From: JAKRSE01 sp943369295
GTDB taxonomy: Bacteria > Armatimonadota > Fimbriimonadia > Fimbriimonadales > Fimbriimonadaceae
Direction of reading: 5' to 3'
DNA length: 64,000 nucleotides
Assembly: GCA_943369295.1 (NCBI GenBank)
Contig: CALRMU020000003.1
Coordinates: 248,001-312,000, forward strand
Below the pieces are notes generated by a model. The model made no database searches. It was given only the letters and a program-made list of their open reading frames with translations, and had not been told where the DNA came from. Position numbers and translations under genes: made by a program. Below, piece after piece: positions 49,983 through 59,889 of this stretch (the first letter of the stretch is position 1; every line of letters begins with the position of its first letter).

Positions 49983-50683
49983 CCGCGTGTTACTGCCGTG
50001 TGCAGAATGAGACCTTGTGGGGTCATGTGATTGACTAGCTTGTCCCAGCCAATGACCACAGTGTAGCTTCCCTCGGCGTAAGAGCCCATTACATAGTGGG
50101 GGAAGAGGAAGATCAGGCCGTTTCTGTCTGTGGTGAAGTTGTTCATCACATCGTAGGGAACCTTCTCCTTGCGTTCATAACCTGGTCCGAGTCGATCGGT
50201 TCTGGCATCGCTGAAACCAGCTCGAACAAGGCGCTCAACTTTGGGCCAAGATTCCTTTTTGAAAAGGCTGGAGTAAGTAGCCCTGTTGACCTTGCCTCCC
50301 TGCTGCACCAGAACCTGGCCAATAAGAATGTGGTTAGGGTGCGCTCCACCCGTATAGGTCATTCCTGCAAACTCCCACGAAATGGCGTTTTTGGTGTGGA
50401 GTCGGGTCTGGAATTCTCCCTCGAAACTCCATTGGACAGTTGGGAGCATATTGCCGTCTCCTTCCATTTCCTTGCGGAAATCCAAGATTTCTTTCATGTC
50501 TCTGCGGACCAGATTTCTCTGCGCCTGAGTTGCTCTTTCGTTAAGCATGCCTGGTCCGTAGTTGAGGGTGGAAATCTTGACATCAAGCCAGGGGGCTGGG
50601 GATTCGACCTTCTCCTGAGAGGTCACTTGAGCGGCAGAAGCAAGGCCGACCAGGGCCAAAGCGGCGATTGAAAGGAACTTCAT
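49979..50683 (-). CDS. Exported DUF3298-type protein
   Basis: A 234-residue exported protein with a signal peptide (residues 1-17, ending LASA). The central FAGMTYTGGAHPNH and the C-terminal LIFLFPHYVMGSYAEGSYTVVI are the hallmark pair of the DUF3298/DUF4163 fold found in RsiV (lysozyme-binding anti-sigma factor) and the N-terminal part of PdaC. It has no membrane helix beyond the signal and no catalytic domain. Wall or lysozyme binding is possible by analogy. It is divergent from the Asp-box protein gene by 85 bp. Confidence 0.8.
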   Translation of the reverse strand: MKFLSIAALALVGLASAAQVTSQEKVESPAPWLDVKISTLNYGPGMLNERATQAQRNLVRRDMKEILDFRKEMEGDGNMLPTVQWSFEGEFQTRLHTKNAISWEFAGMTYTGGAHPNHILIGQVLVQQGGKVNRATYSSLFKKESWPKVERLVRAGFSDARTDRLGPGYERKEKVPYDVMNNFTTDRNGLIFLFPHYVMGSYAEGSYTVVIGWDKLVNHMTPQGLILHTAVTRG

Positions 50684-50768
50684 CTTGAAACTCTATTGCT
50701 ATTTTGGTTGATTGCAAGCCGAGACTACAGGCAATTCATGCTCTAATGGCGGTAAGTTCACGCAATCT

Positions 50769-53393
50769 ATGAGGCCGCTAACTATTGCCGGGCTGATTTT
50801 TGCCTGCGCTGGAGCATTGGCACAAAATGCCGCTCCCGTTACTGACTCTTCTGCACTCATTAACTCCATCGCTGGCCGCAACCTTGGCCCCACGACTATG
50901 GGGGGCAGAATCAGCGATATTGCCGTCTATGAGGCTGAGCCTCGCATCTTCTACGTTGCAACGGCCAGCGGTGGTTTGTGGAAGACCACGTCAGGCGGTA
51001 TCACCATGACTCCTGTCTTCTACAAGGAGTCCACGGTTGCACTTGGTGCGGCAGCCGTAAGCCAGAAGAATCCCGATGTCGTCTGGGTCGGCACGGGTGA
51101 GCAGAACAACAGAAACTCATCCAGCTGGGGGGATGGTGTCTACAAAACCACCGACGGCGGCAAAACGTGGACTCACATGGGCCTTAAAGAAACCCGCCAC
51201 ATCAGCCGCGTGATCATTCATCCCAAGGATGAAAACGTCATCTACGTGGCTGCTTTGGGCAGCCTTTGGGGGCCAAGCCAAGATAGAGGCATCTTCAAAA
51301 CTACAGATGGCGGCAAGACTTGGAAGAAGATTCTGACCACAGAGAATGATCTGACTGGCGTTGTCGATCTGCAGATGGATCCTAAGAATCCAGACGTGAT
51401 TCTTGCTTCTGCCTACCAGCGCCGACGCTGGGCGTACAGGTGGGAGTCAGGCGGACCCGGCTCGGCAATGTACCGCACAACCAATGGCGGTCGAAGCTGG
51501 ACCAAGATCACCAAGGGAATGCCAGAAGGGCCCAAGGGACGAATCGGAATCTCGATTTTCGAAAAGGATCCGAAGGTTGTGGTCGCCTCCATTGAGCACA
51601 GAGGTGATGGCGGCATCTACCGAAGCACCGATGGCGGCCAAAGCTTTGCCAAGGTCAACACCCTTAACCCTCGCCCCTTCTACTTCAGCAAGATTCGTCA
51701 GGATCCTTCCGATGAGAACCGGATCTACATGCCAGGGGTGAGTTTCCACTTTTCTGATAACAAGGGCGAAACCTTCCGGGCCATGCCTATGAACATCCAC
51801 GTTGATCACCACGCTTTGTGGATCAACCCCAAGGACAAGAATCACATGATTCTTGGCAACGATGGCGGTGTTGCTCAGACACGAGACAGGGGAGCCACGT
51901 GGGAGCACATCAATTCAATGGACATCGGCCAGTTTTACGCTGTCGCGGTGGATATGAGAAAGCCTTACTACGTGTACGGCGGACTTCAGGACAACGGATC
52001 TTGGGGCGGCCCCACTCAGCAGGCGATCAATGGCGGAGTTCAGCACACTGACTGGTATCAGGTCGGTGGCGGAGATGGATTCCACGTTCAGGTTGATCCT
52101 TCTGACTGGAGGATTGTCTACTCAGAGAGCCAGGGAGGCGCGATCGGCCGGCTTAACCAGCAGACGGGAGCGAGGGGCTTTATTCGACCCCGTGCTCCTC
52201 AAGGCGTCACCTATCGCTTCAACTGGTCTTCACCCATTCATATCAGCCCTCACAACCCCTCAACTGTTTACTTCGGAGGCAACTTCCTCTTCAAGAGCGT
52301 AAACAGGGGAGATGTGTGGAAGACGATCAGCCCAGACTTGACCACCAACGATCCGGCCAAGATGATTTCGGCTAGCAACCCATCTGGTGGCGTCAGCCCG
52401 GAAGATACGGGTGCTGAAAGGCACTGCACGATAGTCACGATCTCGGAATCTCCTCGGACACAGGGCCTGCTTTGGGTGGGGACTGACGACGGCCTCGTTT
52501 GGCTTACCCGCGACGATGGAGTCACCTGGACCAACGTCACGGACAACATTCCTGGACTGCCAAAGAACACCTGGGTCAGCCGAGTCACAGCCTCTTCCTT
52601 CATTGAAGGTCGAGCCTATGCCACCTTCGACGGACACAGAAACAACGACTACAAGCCCTATGTTTATGTGACCGATGACTTCGGCGTTAACTGGAAGCCG
52701 ATCAATGCGGGCCTTACTGAGGGCAACTCCTGCTATGTCATCAAGGAAGGACTCCGCAACTCAGAGCTTCTGATTCTGGGAACCGAGATGGGCCTCTACT
52801 TCTCACTGGACCGAGGAACGACCTGGAGCAAGTATCAGAGCGGAACCTTTGCCACAATCCGAGTCGACGACTTTGTCATCCACCCCAGGGAGTTTGATCT
52901 TGTTGTCGGAACCCACGGACGAAGCATTTGGATCATTCCGATCAATGCTCTGGAACAGTTGACCACGGATGCAAGGACCAGAGACATTGTGCTAGTTAAG
53001 CCCACCGCGGTCTACGGCCTTGGCTTCACCCAATCTGGCTGGTACGGCGGCGACCGTGACTTCTTTAGCCGAAACACTCAGCCCTCGGGAAGAATCGACT
53101 ACTGGCTGAAGGACAAGACCGATCAGACAGTTCGTATTGAGATCATGCATCCTGATGGCACCTCTATTGCTCGGATCGATGGCACGGGTGACAAGGGGCT
53201 CAATACGGTCAGCTGGAGGCCCAGACAGAGGCTCAATACTGGCGACTATGTTGTTGTCTTGACTGTCGGCGATAAGAAGTTCCAGTCTTCGATTCGGTAC
53301 GAGGATCTCTCGGCTGGATCGGATCCCAACAACTTCATCGCTCCAGGTGATGATGTTCTTCCTGATCAGAAGCCAGCCCTTGCACTTCGCTAG
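50769..53393 (+). CDS. Exported Asp-box (BNR) beta-propeller protein, sortilin/Vps10-like
   Basis: An 874-residue exported protein. The start at 50769 gives a signal peptide ending AGALAQ; an upstream in-frame ATG (50712) precedes a polar stretch. About ten Asp-box turns of type S/T-x-D-x-G-x-x-W/F lie between residues 100 and 720 (for example KTTDGGKTW, RSTDGGQSF, LTRDDGVTW), indicating one or two large propellers as in Vps10/sortilin-like and GH74-like proteins. The last 150 residues look like a beta-sandwich (FN3-like). No glycosidase acid residues can be assigned, so a binding role is as likely as catalysis. The GH65 gene overlaps its end by up to 47 nt. Confidence 0.85.
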   Translation: MRPLTIAGLIFACAGALAQNAAPVTDSSALINSIAGRNLGPTTMGGRISDIAVYEAEPRIFYVATASGGLWKTTSGGITMTPVFYKESTVALGAAAVSQKNPDVVWVGTGEQNNRNSSSWGDGVYKTTDGGKTWTHMGLKETRHISRVIIHPKDENVIYVAALGSLWGPSQDRGIFKTTDGGKTWKKILTTENDLTGVVDLQMDPKNPDVILASAYQRRRWAYRWESGGPGSAMYRTTNGGRSWTKITKGMPEGPKGRIGISIFEKDPKVVVASIEHRGDGGIYRSTDGGQSFAKVNTLNPRPFYFSKIRQDPSDENRIYMPGVSFHFSDNKGETFRAMPMNIHVDHHALWINPKDKNHMILGNDGGVAQTRDRGATWEHINSMDIGQFYAVAVDMRKPYYVYGGLQDNGSWGGPTQQAINGGVQHTDWYQVGGGDGFHVQVDPSDWRIVYSESQGGAIGRLNQQTGARGFIRPRAPQGVTYRFNWSSPIHISPHNPSTVYFGGNFLFKSVNRGDVWKTISPDLTTNDPAKMISASNPSGGVSPEDTGAERHCTIVTISESPRTQGLLWVGTDDGLVWLTRDDGVTWTNVTDNIPGLPKNTWVSRVTASSFIEGRAYATFDGHRNNDYKPYVYVTDDFGVNWKPINAGLTEGNSCYVIKEGLRNSELLILGTEMGLYFSLDRGTTWSKYQSGTFATIRVDDFVIHPREFDLVVGTHGRSIWIIPINALEQLTTDARTRDIVLVKPTAVYGLGFTQSGWYGGDRDFFSRNTQPSGRIDYWLKDKTDQTVRIEIMHPDGTSIARIDGTGDKGLNTVSWRPRQRLNTGDYVVVLTVGDKKFQSSIRYEDLSAGSDPNNFIAPGDDVLPDQKPALALR

Positions 53394-55158
53394 GCTGACG
53401 TTTGCCGTCGCCCTTCTTTCCTGCCTGACTATCGGGTGGGGAAGGGGGGCTTTGCTTTGGGACCAGGGCGTTTCTCTGCGGCTGGTGAAAGGAGGGTTTT
53501 TGGATCCTGCCTCTCCTGGCTTCTACACGACATCAAAGGGTGATGAGTGGCTTAAGCCAATTGAATCTCCATTGCGGCTGATACGAGTCAGTCAAGAGGA
53601 CGCAGTTGGAGTCAGCGTTTCCGTTGATCGTTCTCGCCAGACGGCCAGAGGCGAGTTTAAGACCTCGAAAGCAAAGGGAGTGATTCAATGGCACTTGGGG
53701 GCCAAAGCCCTTTTCCTGACCATTGTGGTGACGGGCTCAGAGCCTATAAAGGTCTACGCGGAAGGCACTCGTCCGTGGAGATTTTCTGAGGTCGCCGGCT
53801 CAGGCTACAGAGTGTGGGTGATGCATGTTAAGATGCCTCGTCCTGACAGTGATGAAGTGGCGGATCGTGCGGGAGGCTCAAGAGAGAAGCAGAGTTTCTC
53901 TGAGTCAATTGATCTGGCCAAGAAAACTGATCCAGCCGAATGGATTGAGTTAGAAGGTCCCTTTACTGACCAAATCGCCCTTGCCGGATTAAGTCAGATT
54001 ATCGGAAGAAGCCACCAGAACGGAAGCCGCCCCATGTCCGGGCCCTTCTCGACCACCAGAAGCAAATACTCTGGTCGGACATTCTGGGATGCCGATGTAT
54101 GGATGATGCCATCGCTCTCTCTTCTCCAGCCGGATTCGGTTCGACGCTTCGCAGCGATGAGACTTAGCCAGTCAAGTGAAGCTGCCAGGCTCGGCACTGC
54201 TTATCAGAAAGCAGGCTTTCCGAAGCTGGAGGTTGAAGGGCGGCGAAGAACCAGGTTCCCTGGTCCGCCGAGCCTTCGCGGAATCGAACCTGGCAGTCTG
54301 GTGCGCTATCCCTGGGAAGCTGATGCCGCGGGAAGGGAAGCTGGATCAACTGAAAGCGTTCTGCAGGAGCACATCTCTGGTTCTGTTTGGCTTGGATTAA
54401 ACAAGGCCGCCATGCTCGGTCTGGCTGACAGAGCCGAAGTAGAGAAAGTGCGGAAGGGTGTCGGTGCTTGGTACCTGGCTCGCAGTGAGCCTGCAGGCAC
54501 TGCACGAAGCATCAAGGGAGTGATGAGTCCGGATGAATCTGCGATCGTGGATGACGACCTTTACACCAACCTTCTGGCACAAAGTATCTCCGGTCAGCCC
54601 TTCAATCTTCCCAGGGACAAGGATGGCTTGTTAAATTATCAGAACGATGAAGTAAGGGGCTACAAGCAGCATGCAGGTCTGCTGGCTCTGTTTCCTCTGC
54701 AGAGTCCGGTGGCAGAAAGAGAAGCGAAAACAATGCTGGATCGGTTCTCCGGCAAGGCTGCCTCGGACGGACCTGCCATGTCGATCAGTCTCGAAGCACT
54801 CTTGTGGGCCAGGAATGGCGCACCTGAGAAAGCTTATGATCTTTGGCTGAAGTCTTGGCAGAGCTACAGCAGGACGGGTTTCTTTACCGAAAGGCCGAAG
54901 GGAGGCGAAGAGGTCTTTGTCACTGGAGCCGCTGGCTGTCTTAACTCTGTCCTTTACGGTTTCGCCGGATTCCATCTTGACGATAAACCGACCGCAGGTG
55001 CTCTTTGGCAGAAGCAGCTCAAATCTGGCGCATATTTGTCAATCAAGCCGAATCTGCCTTCAAAATGGAAAAAACTTACATTGAAGAAAGTACAGCTTGA
55101 TGGCGCTAACTATAAGTTTGAAATTTGGAAGGATCGGGTTTTAGCCGGCATCCCGTAG
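53347..55158 (+). CDS. Glycoside hydrolase family 65-like protein, exported
   Basis: A 603-residue (alpha/alpha)6-barrel protein of the GH65 type, which includes disaccharide phosphorylases and the PGGHG glucosidases. An N-terminal hydrophobic stretch (about residues 15-32) suggests export. FWDADVWM (246-253), YPWEADAAGREA, the likely general acid E397 in SPDES followed by VDDDLYTNLLA, and GYKQHAGLLALFP follow the family order. The protein is shorter than typical 750-residue phosphorylases, lacking most of the N-terminal beta domain, and is closer to the PGGHG type. The start is uncertain (GTG-ATG-ATG at 53347-53355). It overlaps the Asp-box gene and is followed by glucan phosphorylase. Confidence 0.8.
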   Translation: MMMFFLIRSQPLHFARLTFAVALLSCLTIGWGRGALLWDQGVSLRLVKGGFLDPASPGFYTTSKGDEWLKPIESPLRLIRVSQEDAVGVSVSVDRSRQTARGEFKTSKAKGVIQWHLGAKALFLTIVVTGSEPIKVYAEGTRPWRFSEVAGSGYRVWVMHVKMPRPDSDEVADRAGGSREKQSFSESIDLAKKTDPAEWIELEGPFTDQIALAGLSQIIGRSHQNGSRPMSGPFSTTRSKYSGRTFWDADVWMMPSLSLLQPDSVRRFAAMRLSQSSEAARLGTAYQKAGFPKLEVEGRRRTRFPGPPSLRGIEPGSLVRYPWEADAAGREAGSTESVLQEHISGSVWLGLNKAAMLGLADRAEVEKVRKGVGAWYLARSEPAGTARSIKGVMSPDESAIVDDDLYTNLLAQSISGQPFNLPRDKDGLLNYQNDEVRGYKQHAGLLALFPLQSPVAEREAKTMLDRFSGKAASDGPAMSISLEALLWARNGAPEKAYDLWLKSWQSYSRTGFFTERPKGGEEVFVTGAAGCLNSVLYGFAGFHLDDKPTAGALWQKQLKSGAYLSIKPNLPSKWKKLTLKKVQLDGANYKFEIWKDRVLAGIP

Positions 55159-55249
55159 AGTTTCGGGCTGAACTGAGCCACAATGTATAGTGGCTGTCCT
55201 TTAAGGCAGTGCCGCCCACGGAGAGGGATTTGCAGCCAAGGACAGTTTG

Positions 55250-57820
55250 ATGAGGACGCTGAAATTCGCCCATTCATTCGAGGTTGTGCACGACCTCCCC
55301 GAAGCTTTGCGGCCTTTGTACGACCTCGCTTACAACCTGCGATGGTCTTGGCATCAGCCCACTCTTCAGCTTTTTAAGGACACCGATCCGGATGCTTGGG
55401 AAGAGCTTGAGCACAACCCGGTTCAGCTTGTTCGTGATCTGACCAAAGAGCGCCAGAAGCGTCTTTTGGATGACCCCATTTACATGGCGCGATTGAACGC
55501 CTGTTGGGAAGATCTGAAATCCTACATGACGGCCAATACTTGGTTCGATGAGCGCTTTCCGGAAGAAGCAGAAAAGACCCGCGTCGCTTATTTCTGCGCC
55601 GAATTTGGAATCCACGAAAGCCTGCCCATCTATTCAGGCGGACTTGGAATCTTGGCTGGCGACCATCTTAAGTCGGCCAGCGATTTGGGCATCCCGCTTG
55701 TCGGAGTCGGTCTGCTTTACTCACGTGGCTACTTCCGTCAGTTTCTGAACCCAGATGGCTGGCAGCAGGAACGCTATTCGCAGTACGACTTTTACCGAAT
55801 GGCTCTGCGTCTGCTGAGAGACGAAGATGACAGACCTCTCATGGTCTCTGTCGAATTCCCGGATCGAAAGGTCACGGTACAGATTTGGAAAGCCCAGGTC
55901 GGACGAGTCGAACTCTACCTGCTCGATTCGAACATTCTAGAAAACGAAGCTCACGACCAGGGAATCACCGACACCCTTTACGGTGGAGACCAGGAAATGC
56001 GCATTCGCCAGGAAATGATTCTTGGCATTGGCGGCTACCGCGCTCTGGAACTGGTTGGCAGAATTCCGACCGTCTGCCACATGAACGAAGGCCATGCCGC
56101 CTTCCTCACTGTCGAGCGGCTGAGAGATTTTATTGCTGAGAAGGGCTGTGACTTCAGAACGGCACGCCAATGCGTCGTAGCCGGAAACGTCTTCACCACG
56201 CACACCCCTGTCCCCGCTGGTTTTGACATCTTCCCCCGCGAGATCCTTGAAAAGTACATGACCAAGGAAGTCGAAGGGGTCGGCATGGGAATGGGGCAGT
56301 TCCTTCGCTACGGTCGTTTTGCTCCCAACAATGAAGCTGAGAACTTCAACATGGCCGTCTTGGCTATGGAGAACTCCAACTTTGTGAACGGAGTCTCCAA
56401 GCTGCATGCAAAGGTCAGTCGGGAGATGTTCCAAACCCGATGGCCCGAGTACCCCATTCACGAAGTCCCGATTGATGCCGTCACTAACGGCATTCACACG
56501 GCCAGCTTCATCGGAGATCGCATGGTGGCGCTGCTGGACAAACACTACGGCCCGAGCTGGGTGGATGATCCCAGTGATCCGGAAATGTGGAAAGTGGTCG
56601 ACCAGATTCCGGACCGAGAACTTTGGGACTTGAGAGAGAACCAGAGAGGCGACTTTGTCCGCTTCTGCCGCAGGCACGTGATGAAGCGTCAGGGCCAGGC
56701 GAGAAGAACCAACCTTCCCGGTGCCAGAGACATTCTTGATCCCCGCGTCTTGACAATTGGTTTTGCCCGTCGTTTTGCCACCTACAAGCGCGCCACCTTG
56801 ATGTTCACAGACAAGGAGCGGCTTAAGCACCTGATGCTGAACGAAGAGCGTCCTGTGCAGTTCGTCTTTTCTGGCAAATCTCACCCCCGCGATGACGGCG
56901 GCAAGAGGCTGATTCAAGAGATCACCAACTTTATCAAGCAGGAGGGCCTGACTCATCGCATGGTCTTTCTTGAAGACTACGACATCAATGTAGCGCGGCA
57001 TTTGGTGCAGGGAGTCGATGTCTGGCTTAACAATCCGCGTCGTCCCATGGAGGCCAGTGGCACCAGTGGAATGAAGGTTGTCCCGAACGGCGGTCTTAAC
57101 GTTTCAATTCTTGACGGCTGGTGGGCAGAAGCCTACACTCCGGGAGTTGGCTGGGCAATCGGAGATGAAAACACCTATGGTGACGAAGGCTATCAGGATT
57201 GGCTGGATTCACAGTCGCTTTATGGCCTGATCGAGCACGAAATCGCGCCAAGGTTCTATCAGAGAAACGATCAGGGAATCCCGACTCTTTGGCTGGACAT
57301 GATGCGAGCTTCGATGAAGGAGCTTTCCCCTGTCTACTCCACCCTTCGCATGGTTCGAGAATACTGCGGCAGGTTCTACGTGCCTTCTTCCAAGGCTTAT
57401 CAGGCCCTTTCAGAAGGCGACCTAAGCGAAGCAAAGGCGGCCCTGCAGTGGCGGGATCGAGTTCAGTCTCATTGGAACGGGGTGAAGGTGGTTCAGGTGA
57501 CAGATTCATCTCGTGGACAGACTCTTCTTGGGGATTCTCACTTGGTGACTGCCGAAGTCTGCCTCAGCGGAATAAATCCGGCCGACGTGAGGGTCCAGAT
57601 CATCACAGGCGCTATCGGTGCTAACCGAGAGAGCTACGACCTTGACCTGATGGATATGAACTTGGTCGAAGAAAAGGCGGGAGTTCATGTCTACCAGGCG
57701 ACGCTGAAGTGCGGCACTCCCGGTCACAGAGGCTACATTGTTCGAGTTGTTCCTGAGCATCCTTTTGTGAGGGTAGCCATGGAACTTCCGATTGTGGCCT
57801 GGCAGCAGGCGGCGAGTTAG
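55250..57820 (+). CDS. glgP: Alpha-glucan phosphorylase
   Basis: An 856-residue GT35 enzyme releasing glucose-1-phosphate from glycogen or maltodextrin. The start at 55250 follows AAGGA; the TTG just before is ignored. It belongs to the bacterial/archaeal branch with an N-terminal DUF3417 domain (LPEALRPLYDLAYNLRWSWH). GIHESLPIYSGGLGILAGDH and TNGIHTASF are substrate-site motifs, and the pyridoxal-phosphate lysine is K609 in GTSGMKVVPNGG. The C-terminus has an extra beta domain. It follows the GH65 gene by about 90 bp, so both may serve glucan or disaccharide use. Confidence 0.94.
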   Translation: MRTLKFAHSFEVVHDLPEALRPLYDLAYNLRWSWHQPTLQLFKDTDPDAWEELEHNPVQLVRDLTKERQKRLLDDPIYMARLNACWEDLKSYMTANTWFDERFPEEAEKTRVAYFCAEFGIHESLPIYSGGLGILAGDHLKSASDLGIPLVGVGLLYSRGYFRQFLNPDGWQQERYSQYDFYRMALRLLRDEDDRPLMVSVEFPDRKVTVQIWKAQVGRVELYLLDSNILENEAHDQGITDTLYGGDQEMRIRQEMILGIGGYRALELVGRIPTVCHMNEGHAAFLTVERLRDFIAEKGCDFRTARQCVVAGNVFTTHTPVPAGFDIFPREILEKYMTKEVEGVGMGMGQFLRYGRFAPNNEAENFNMAVLAMENSNFVNGVSKLHAKVSREMFQTRWPEYPIHEVPIDAVTNGIHTASFIGDRMVALLDKHYGPSWVDDPSDPEMWKVVDQIPDRELWDLRENQRGDFVRFCRRHVMKRQGQARRTNLPGARDILDPRVLTIGFARRFATYKRATLMFTDKERLKHLMLNEERPVQFVFSGKSHPRDDGGKRLIQEITNFIKQEGLTHRMVFLEDYDINVARHLVQGVDVWLNNPRRPMEASGTSGMKVVPNGGLNVSILDGWWAEAYTPGVGWAIGDENTYGDEGYQDWLDSQSLYGLIEHEIAPRFYQRNDQGIPTLWLDMMRASMKELSPVYSTLRMVREYCGRFYVPSSKAYQALSEGDLSEAKAALQWRDRVQSHWNGVKVVQVTDSSRGQTLLGDSHLVTAEVCLSGINPADVRVQIITGAIGANRESYDLDLMDMNLVEEKAGVHVYQATLKCGTPGHRGYIVRVVPEHPFVRVAMELPIVAWQQAAS

Positions 57821-57855
57821 CCGGTTCTTTGGCTTCAATGCAGGGTTTGGGGGGG

Positions 57856-57880
57856 CAGGTTCGATCAGCTTGCTGCCGAG
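57856..57880 (-). repeat. Dispersed repeat family B, copy 4
   Basis: Contains CGATCAGCTTGCTGCCGAG, the reverse complement of the core at 25261. The gap 57821-58268 holds this, two other repeats and no evident gene. Confidence 0.7.
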
Positions 57881-57955
57881 ACTGGGTTGTTGCCAGAGCA
57901 GCTCCCCTTGCTGAGGCAGCGAGTGATTTCTGCACTCGGGGGTGGTTCATTCACT

Positions 57956-57990
57956 ACCTTTCCAACTTTGTCGGAAAGGTCGTGGCACCC
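57956..57990 (-). repeat. Hairpin repeat of family A, long-loop variant
   Basis: ACCTTTCC (57956-57963) pairs with GGAAAGGT (57973-57980) and is followed by CGTGGCACCC. The loop is 9 nt rather than 3. The region at 58083-58104 and 58127-58142 holds two further, eroded members. Confidence 0.7.
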
Positions 57991-58021
57991 AAAGCTGGAT
58001 GTCAATGAAGGTCTTCGATGG

Positions 58022-58050
58022 CCAGTCCAATCAGCTTGCTGCCGAGCAGG
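58022..58050 (-). repeat. Dispersed repeat family B, copy 5
   Basis: Near-complete match in reverse orientation to 25261-25289, including the flanking GCCGAGCAGG. Confidence 0.75.
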
Positions 58051-58255
58051 AAACGTTTACTAAGTGAAGAATTTCTAGCACTGGTCACGGAGCGGCAGCC
58101 CCCTTTCTAAGAGTCAGAGTCCGAGTGCCACCACTCCAAGAGCCGTGGCAAGATCGGGAAGGACAGAGGCAATGCCGAGTTCCTAACTTTGTAACTCCCC
58201 GCAAAACCACTAGGAACTTTTGAGCACTGCCCTCTAGATTTCTAGAAACGGACCG

Positions 58256-58261
58256 TAATCT
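58256..58261 (+). promoter_or_regulatory. Candidate -10 element (TAATCT) for the deacetylase gene
   Basis: TAATCT ends 7 nt before the ATG at 58269. A TCTAGA-TT-TCTAGA repeat (58232-58245) sits in the expected -35 region and may be an operator. Confidence 0.4.
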
Positions 58262-58268
58262 ATGAATA

Positions 58269-59054
58269 ATGCTGGCCTCATGGATGACGGCCCTTATACT
58301 CTCTGGCGGATCCGGCGCGACCCCAGAGCAGATAAAGGCATCGAAGGAACGACACGCTTTTCTAGCCTCCGGGCTGGTTCGGCAGGGTTTTTCTGTCAGC
58401 GCATTCCATAAAAAGCGATCTGATTACCTTCGCCGCAGGCCGACTCTTCAATCTGTTTCTAGAGTTCAGACCAACGAAAAGGTCATCTATCTCACCTTCG
58501 ATGATGGCCCGCTTCCTGGACCAACTGACGAAGTCTTGAACATCTTGGAGCAGGAAGGAGTTAAGGCAACATTTTTCCTTGTCGGCAGCCGTGTCGATGA
58601 ATCCCCCTTCCTCGCTCAAGAGATCAAGGCTCGAGGACACGATATCGGCAATCACACTTACTATCATCCCAACCTGACCTGGCTGTCACCAGAACAGATC
58701 AGGGCTGAGATTTTAGGTGCCAACTGGACAATCGAGAGGCATACAGGAGTCAAGCCGATATTCGGTCGCGCTCCTGGAGGAAACGTCTCCAGACCAGTCA
58801 ATTCTGCTCTTCTAGACGCTGGCTTGGTCTCGACACTCTGGACGATCAATCCAGGCGATTTGGGTGGAGCCAGCAGGACTCACATTATCAACCTGACGCT
58901 CACCCAAGCAAAGCCAGGTGCAGTTGTGCTGCTTCATGAGTTTTCGACTGAGACGCGGGCTGCTCTGCCGCAGATGATCAGATCGCTGAAGGCGCAGGGC
59001 TGGCGCTTTGGCACCCTCAGCGAATCTGGCGCGGCAGGAACCGTTACGCCTTAG
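58269..59054 (+). CDS. Exported polysaccharide deacetylase (CE4, NodB domain)
   Basis: A 261-residue metal-dependent carbohydrate esterase that removes N- or O-acetyl groups from polymers such as peptidoglycan or chitin. The NodB domain spans about residues 70-250: motif 1 TFDDGP with D77/D78, motif 2 HTYYH with metal ligands H129 and H133, motif 3 FGRAPGGN, and a late LLHEF with the catalytic His. The N-terminus is short and hydrophobic, consistent with export. It overlaps kdsA by 11 nt in convergent orientation. Confidence 0.9.
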   Translation: MLASWMTALILSGGSGATPEQIKASKERHAFLASGLVRQGFSVSAFHKKRSDYLRRRPTLQSVSRVQTNEKVIYLTFDDGPLPGPTDEVLNILEQEGVKATFFLVGSRVDESPFLAQEIKARGHDIGNHTYYHPNLTWLSPEQIRAEILGANWTIERHTGVKPIFGRAPGGNVSRPVNSALLDAGLVSTLWTINPGDLGGASRTHIINLTLTQAKPGAVVLLHEFSTETRAALPQMIRSLKAQGWRFGTLSESGAAGTVTP

Positions 59055-59889
59055 GCAGAGTCTGCCTAAGCTTGTGAACTTCGGCCGCTTGGGTGAGAAG
59101 GTTCTCCAAGCGATCCAAGGGCCACTGGGTAGCAGCGTCACTCAAAGCCTTTTCTGGTTCCGGATGGGTCTCCAAGAAGAGACAATCAATCCCTACGGCA
59201 CAGCCAGAGCGGACCATGGAGGGGATTGATTCCCTGACTCCGCCTGTTGAAGTGCCTTGGCCACCTGGCCTCTGAGCTGAGTGCGTGGCGTCCAAGCAGA
59301 CAGGAACACCAAGATTCCTCATGACTTCCAAGCCAGGAAAGTCGACGATCAAGGTGTTGTAGCCAAAGGTCGTCCCACGTTCCGTGAGGACGATTCCAGA
59401 GGCCTTAGATGCCTGAAGCTTCTCAACGATGTTTTTGGTGTCGTGAGGGGCAAGGAACTGGCCCTTTTTGACGTTCACGGGCTTGCCCGTCTCCGCGGCT
59501 GCGACGAGCAGATCAGTCTGCCGACACAGGAATGCGGGAATCTGCAGGATATCAACGACTTCTGCCGCAACAGCTGCCTGGTCGGGCAGGTGAATGTCTG
59601 TCGTCACAGGCAGACCAAACCTCTCGTTGACCTTGCTGAGAATCGTCAGTCCTTCGTCGATGCCGAAACCTCTGACTGAACCGGCTGAAGTGCGATTGGC
59701 CTTGTCAAAAGATGCCTTAAAAACGTAGTTGAAGCCCAGCTTTTCGGCCAGAGTGGCAGTTCGCTCCGCAATCTTCATGCAGAGATCCAGCGATTCGGCC
59801 ATGCAGGGGCCTGCGATTAAGGTTAGCTTCCCGTCACCCACAACCATGTGAGGGTGACGGGGAAGGGAGAATGTTTGAACTTCGCTCAT
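59044..59889 (-). CDS. kdsA: 3-deoxy-8-phosphooctulonate (KDO-8-P) synthase
   Basis: A 281-residue TIM-barrel enzyme condensing phosphoenolpyruvate with arabinose-5-phosphate to make Kdo-8-P, the precursor of the lipopolysaccharide inner core sugar. LIAGPCMAES, FKASFDKANRTS (diagnostic KANRTS), FLCRQTDLL and DATHSAQRPGG are family signatures, distinguishing it from DAHP synthase. It indicates a diderm envelope with LPS. The last gene in a leftward operon, overlapping dsbD by 4 nt. Confidence 0.96.
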   Translation of the reverse strand: MSEVQTFSLPRHPHMVVGDGKLTLIAGPCMAESLDLCMKIAERTATLAEKLGFNYVFKASFDKANRTSAGSVRGFGIDEGLTILSKVNERFGLPVTTDIHLPDQAAVAAEVVDILQIPAFLCRQTDLLVAAAETGKPVNVKKGQFLAPHDTKNIVEKLQASKASGIVLTERGTTFGYNTLIVDFPGLEVMRNLGVPVCLDATHSAQRPGGQGTSTGGVRESIPSMVRSGCAVGIDCLFLETHPEPEKALSDAATQWPLDRLENLLTQAAEVHKLRQTLPKA

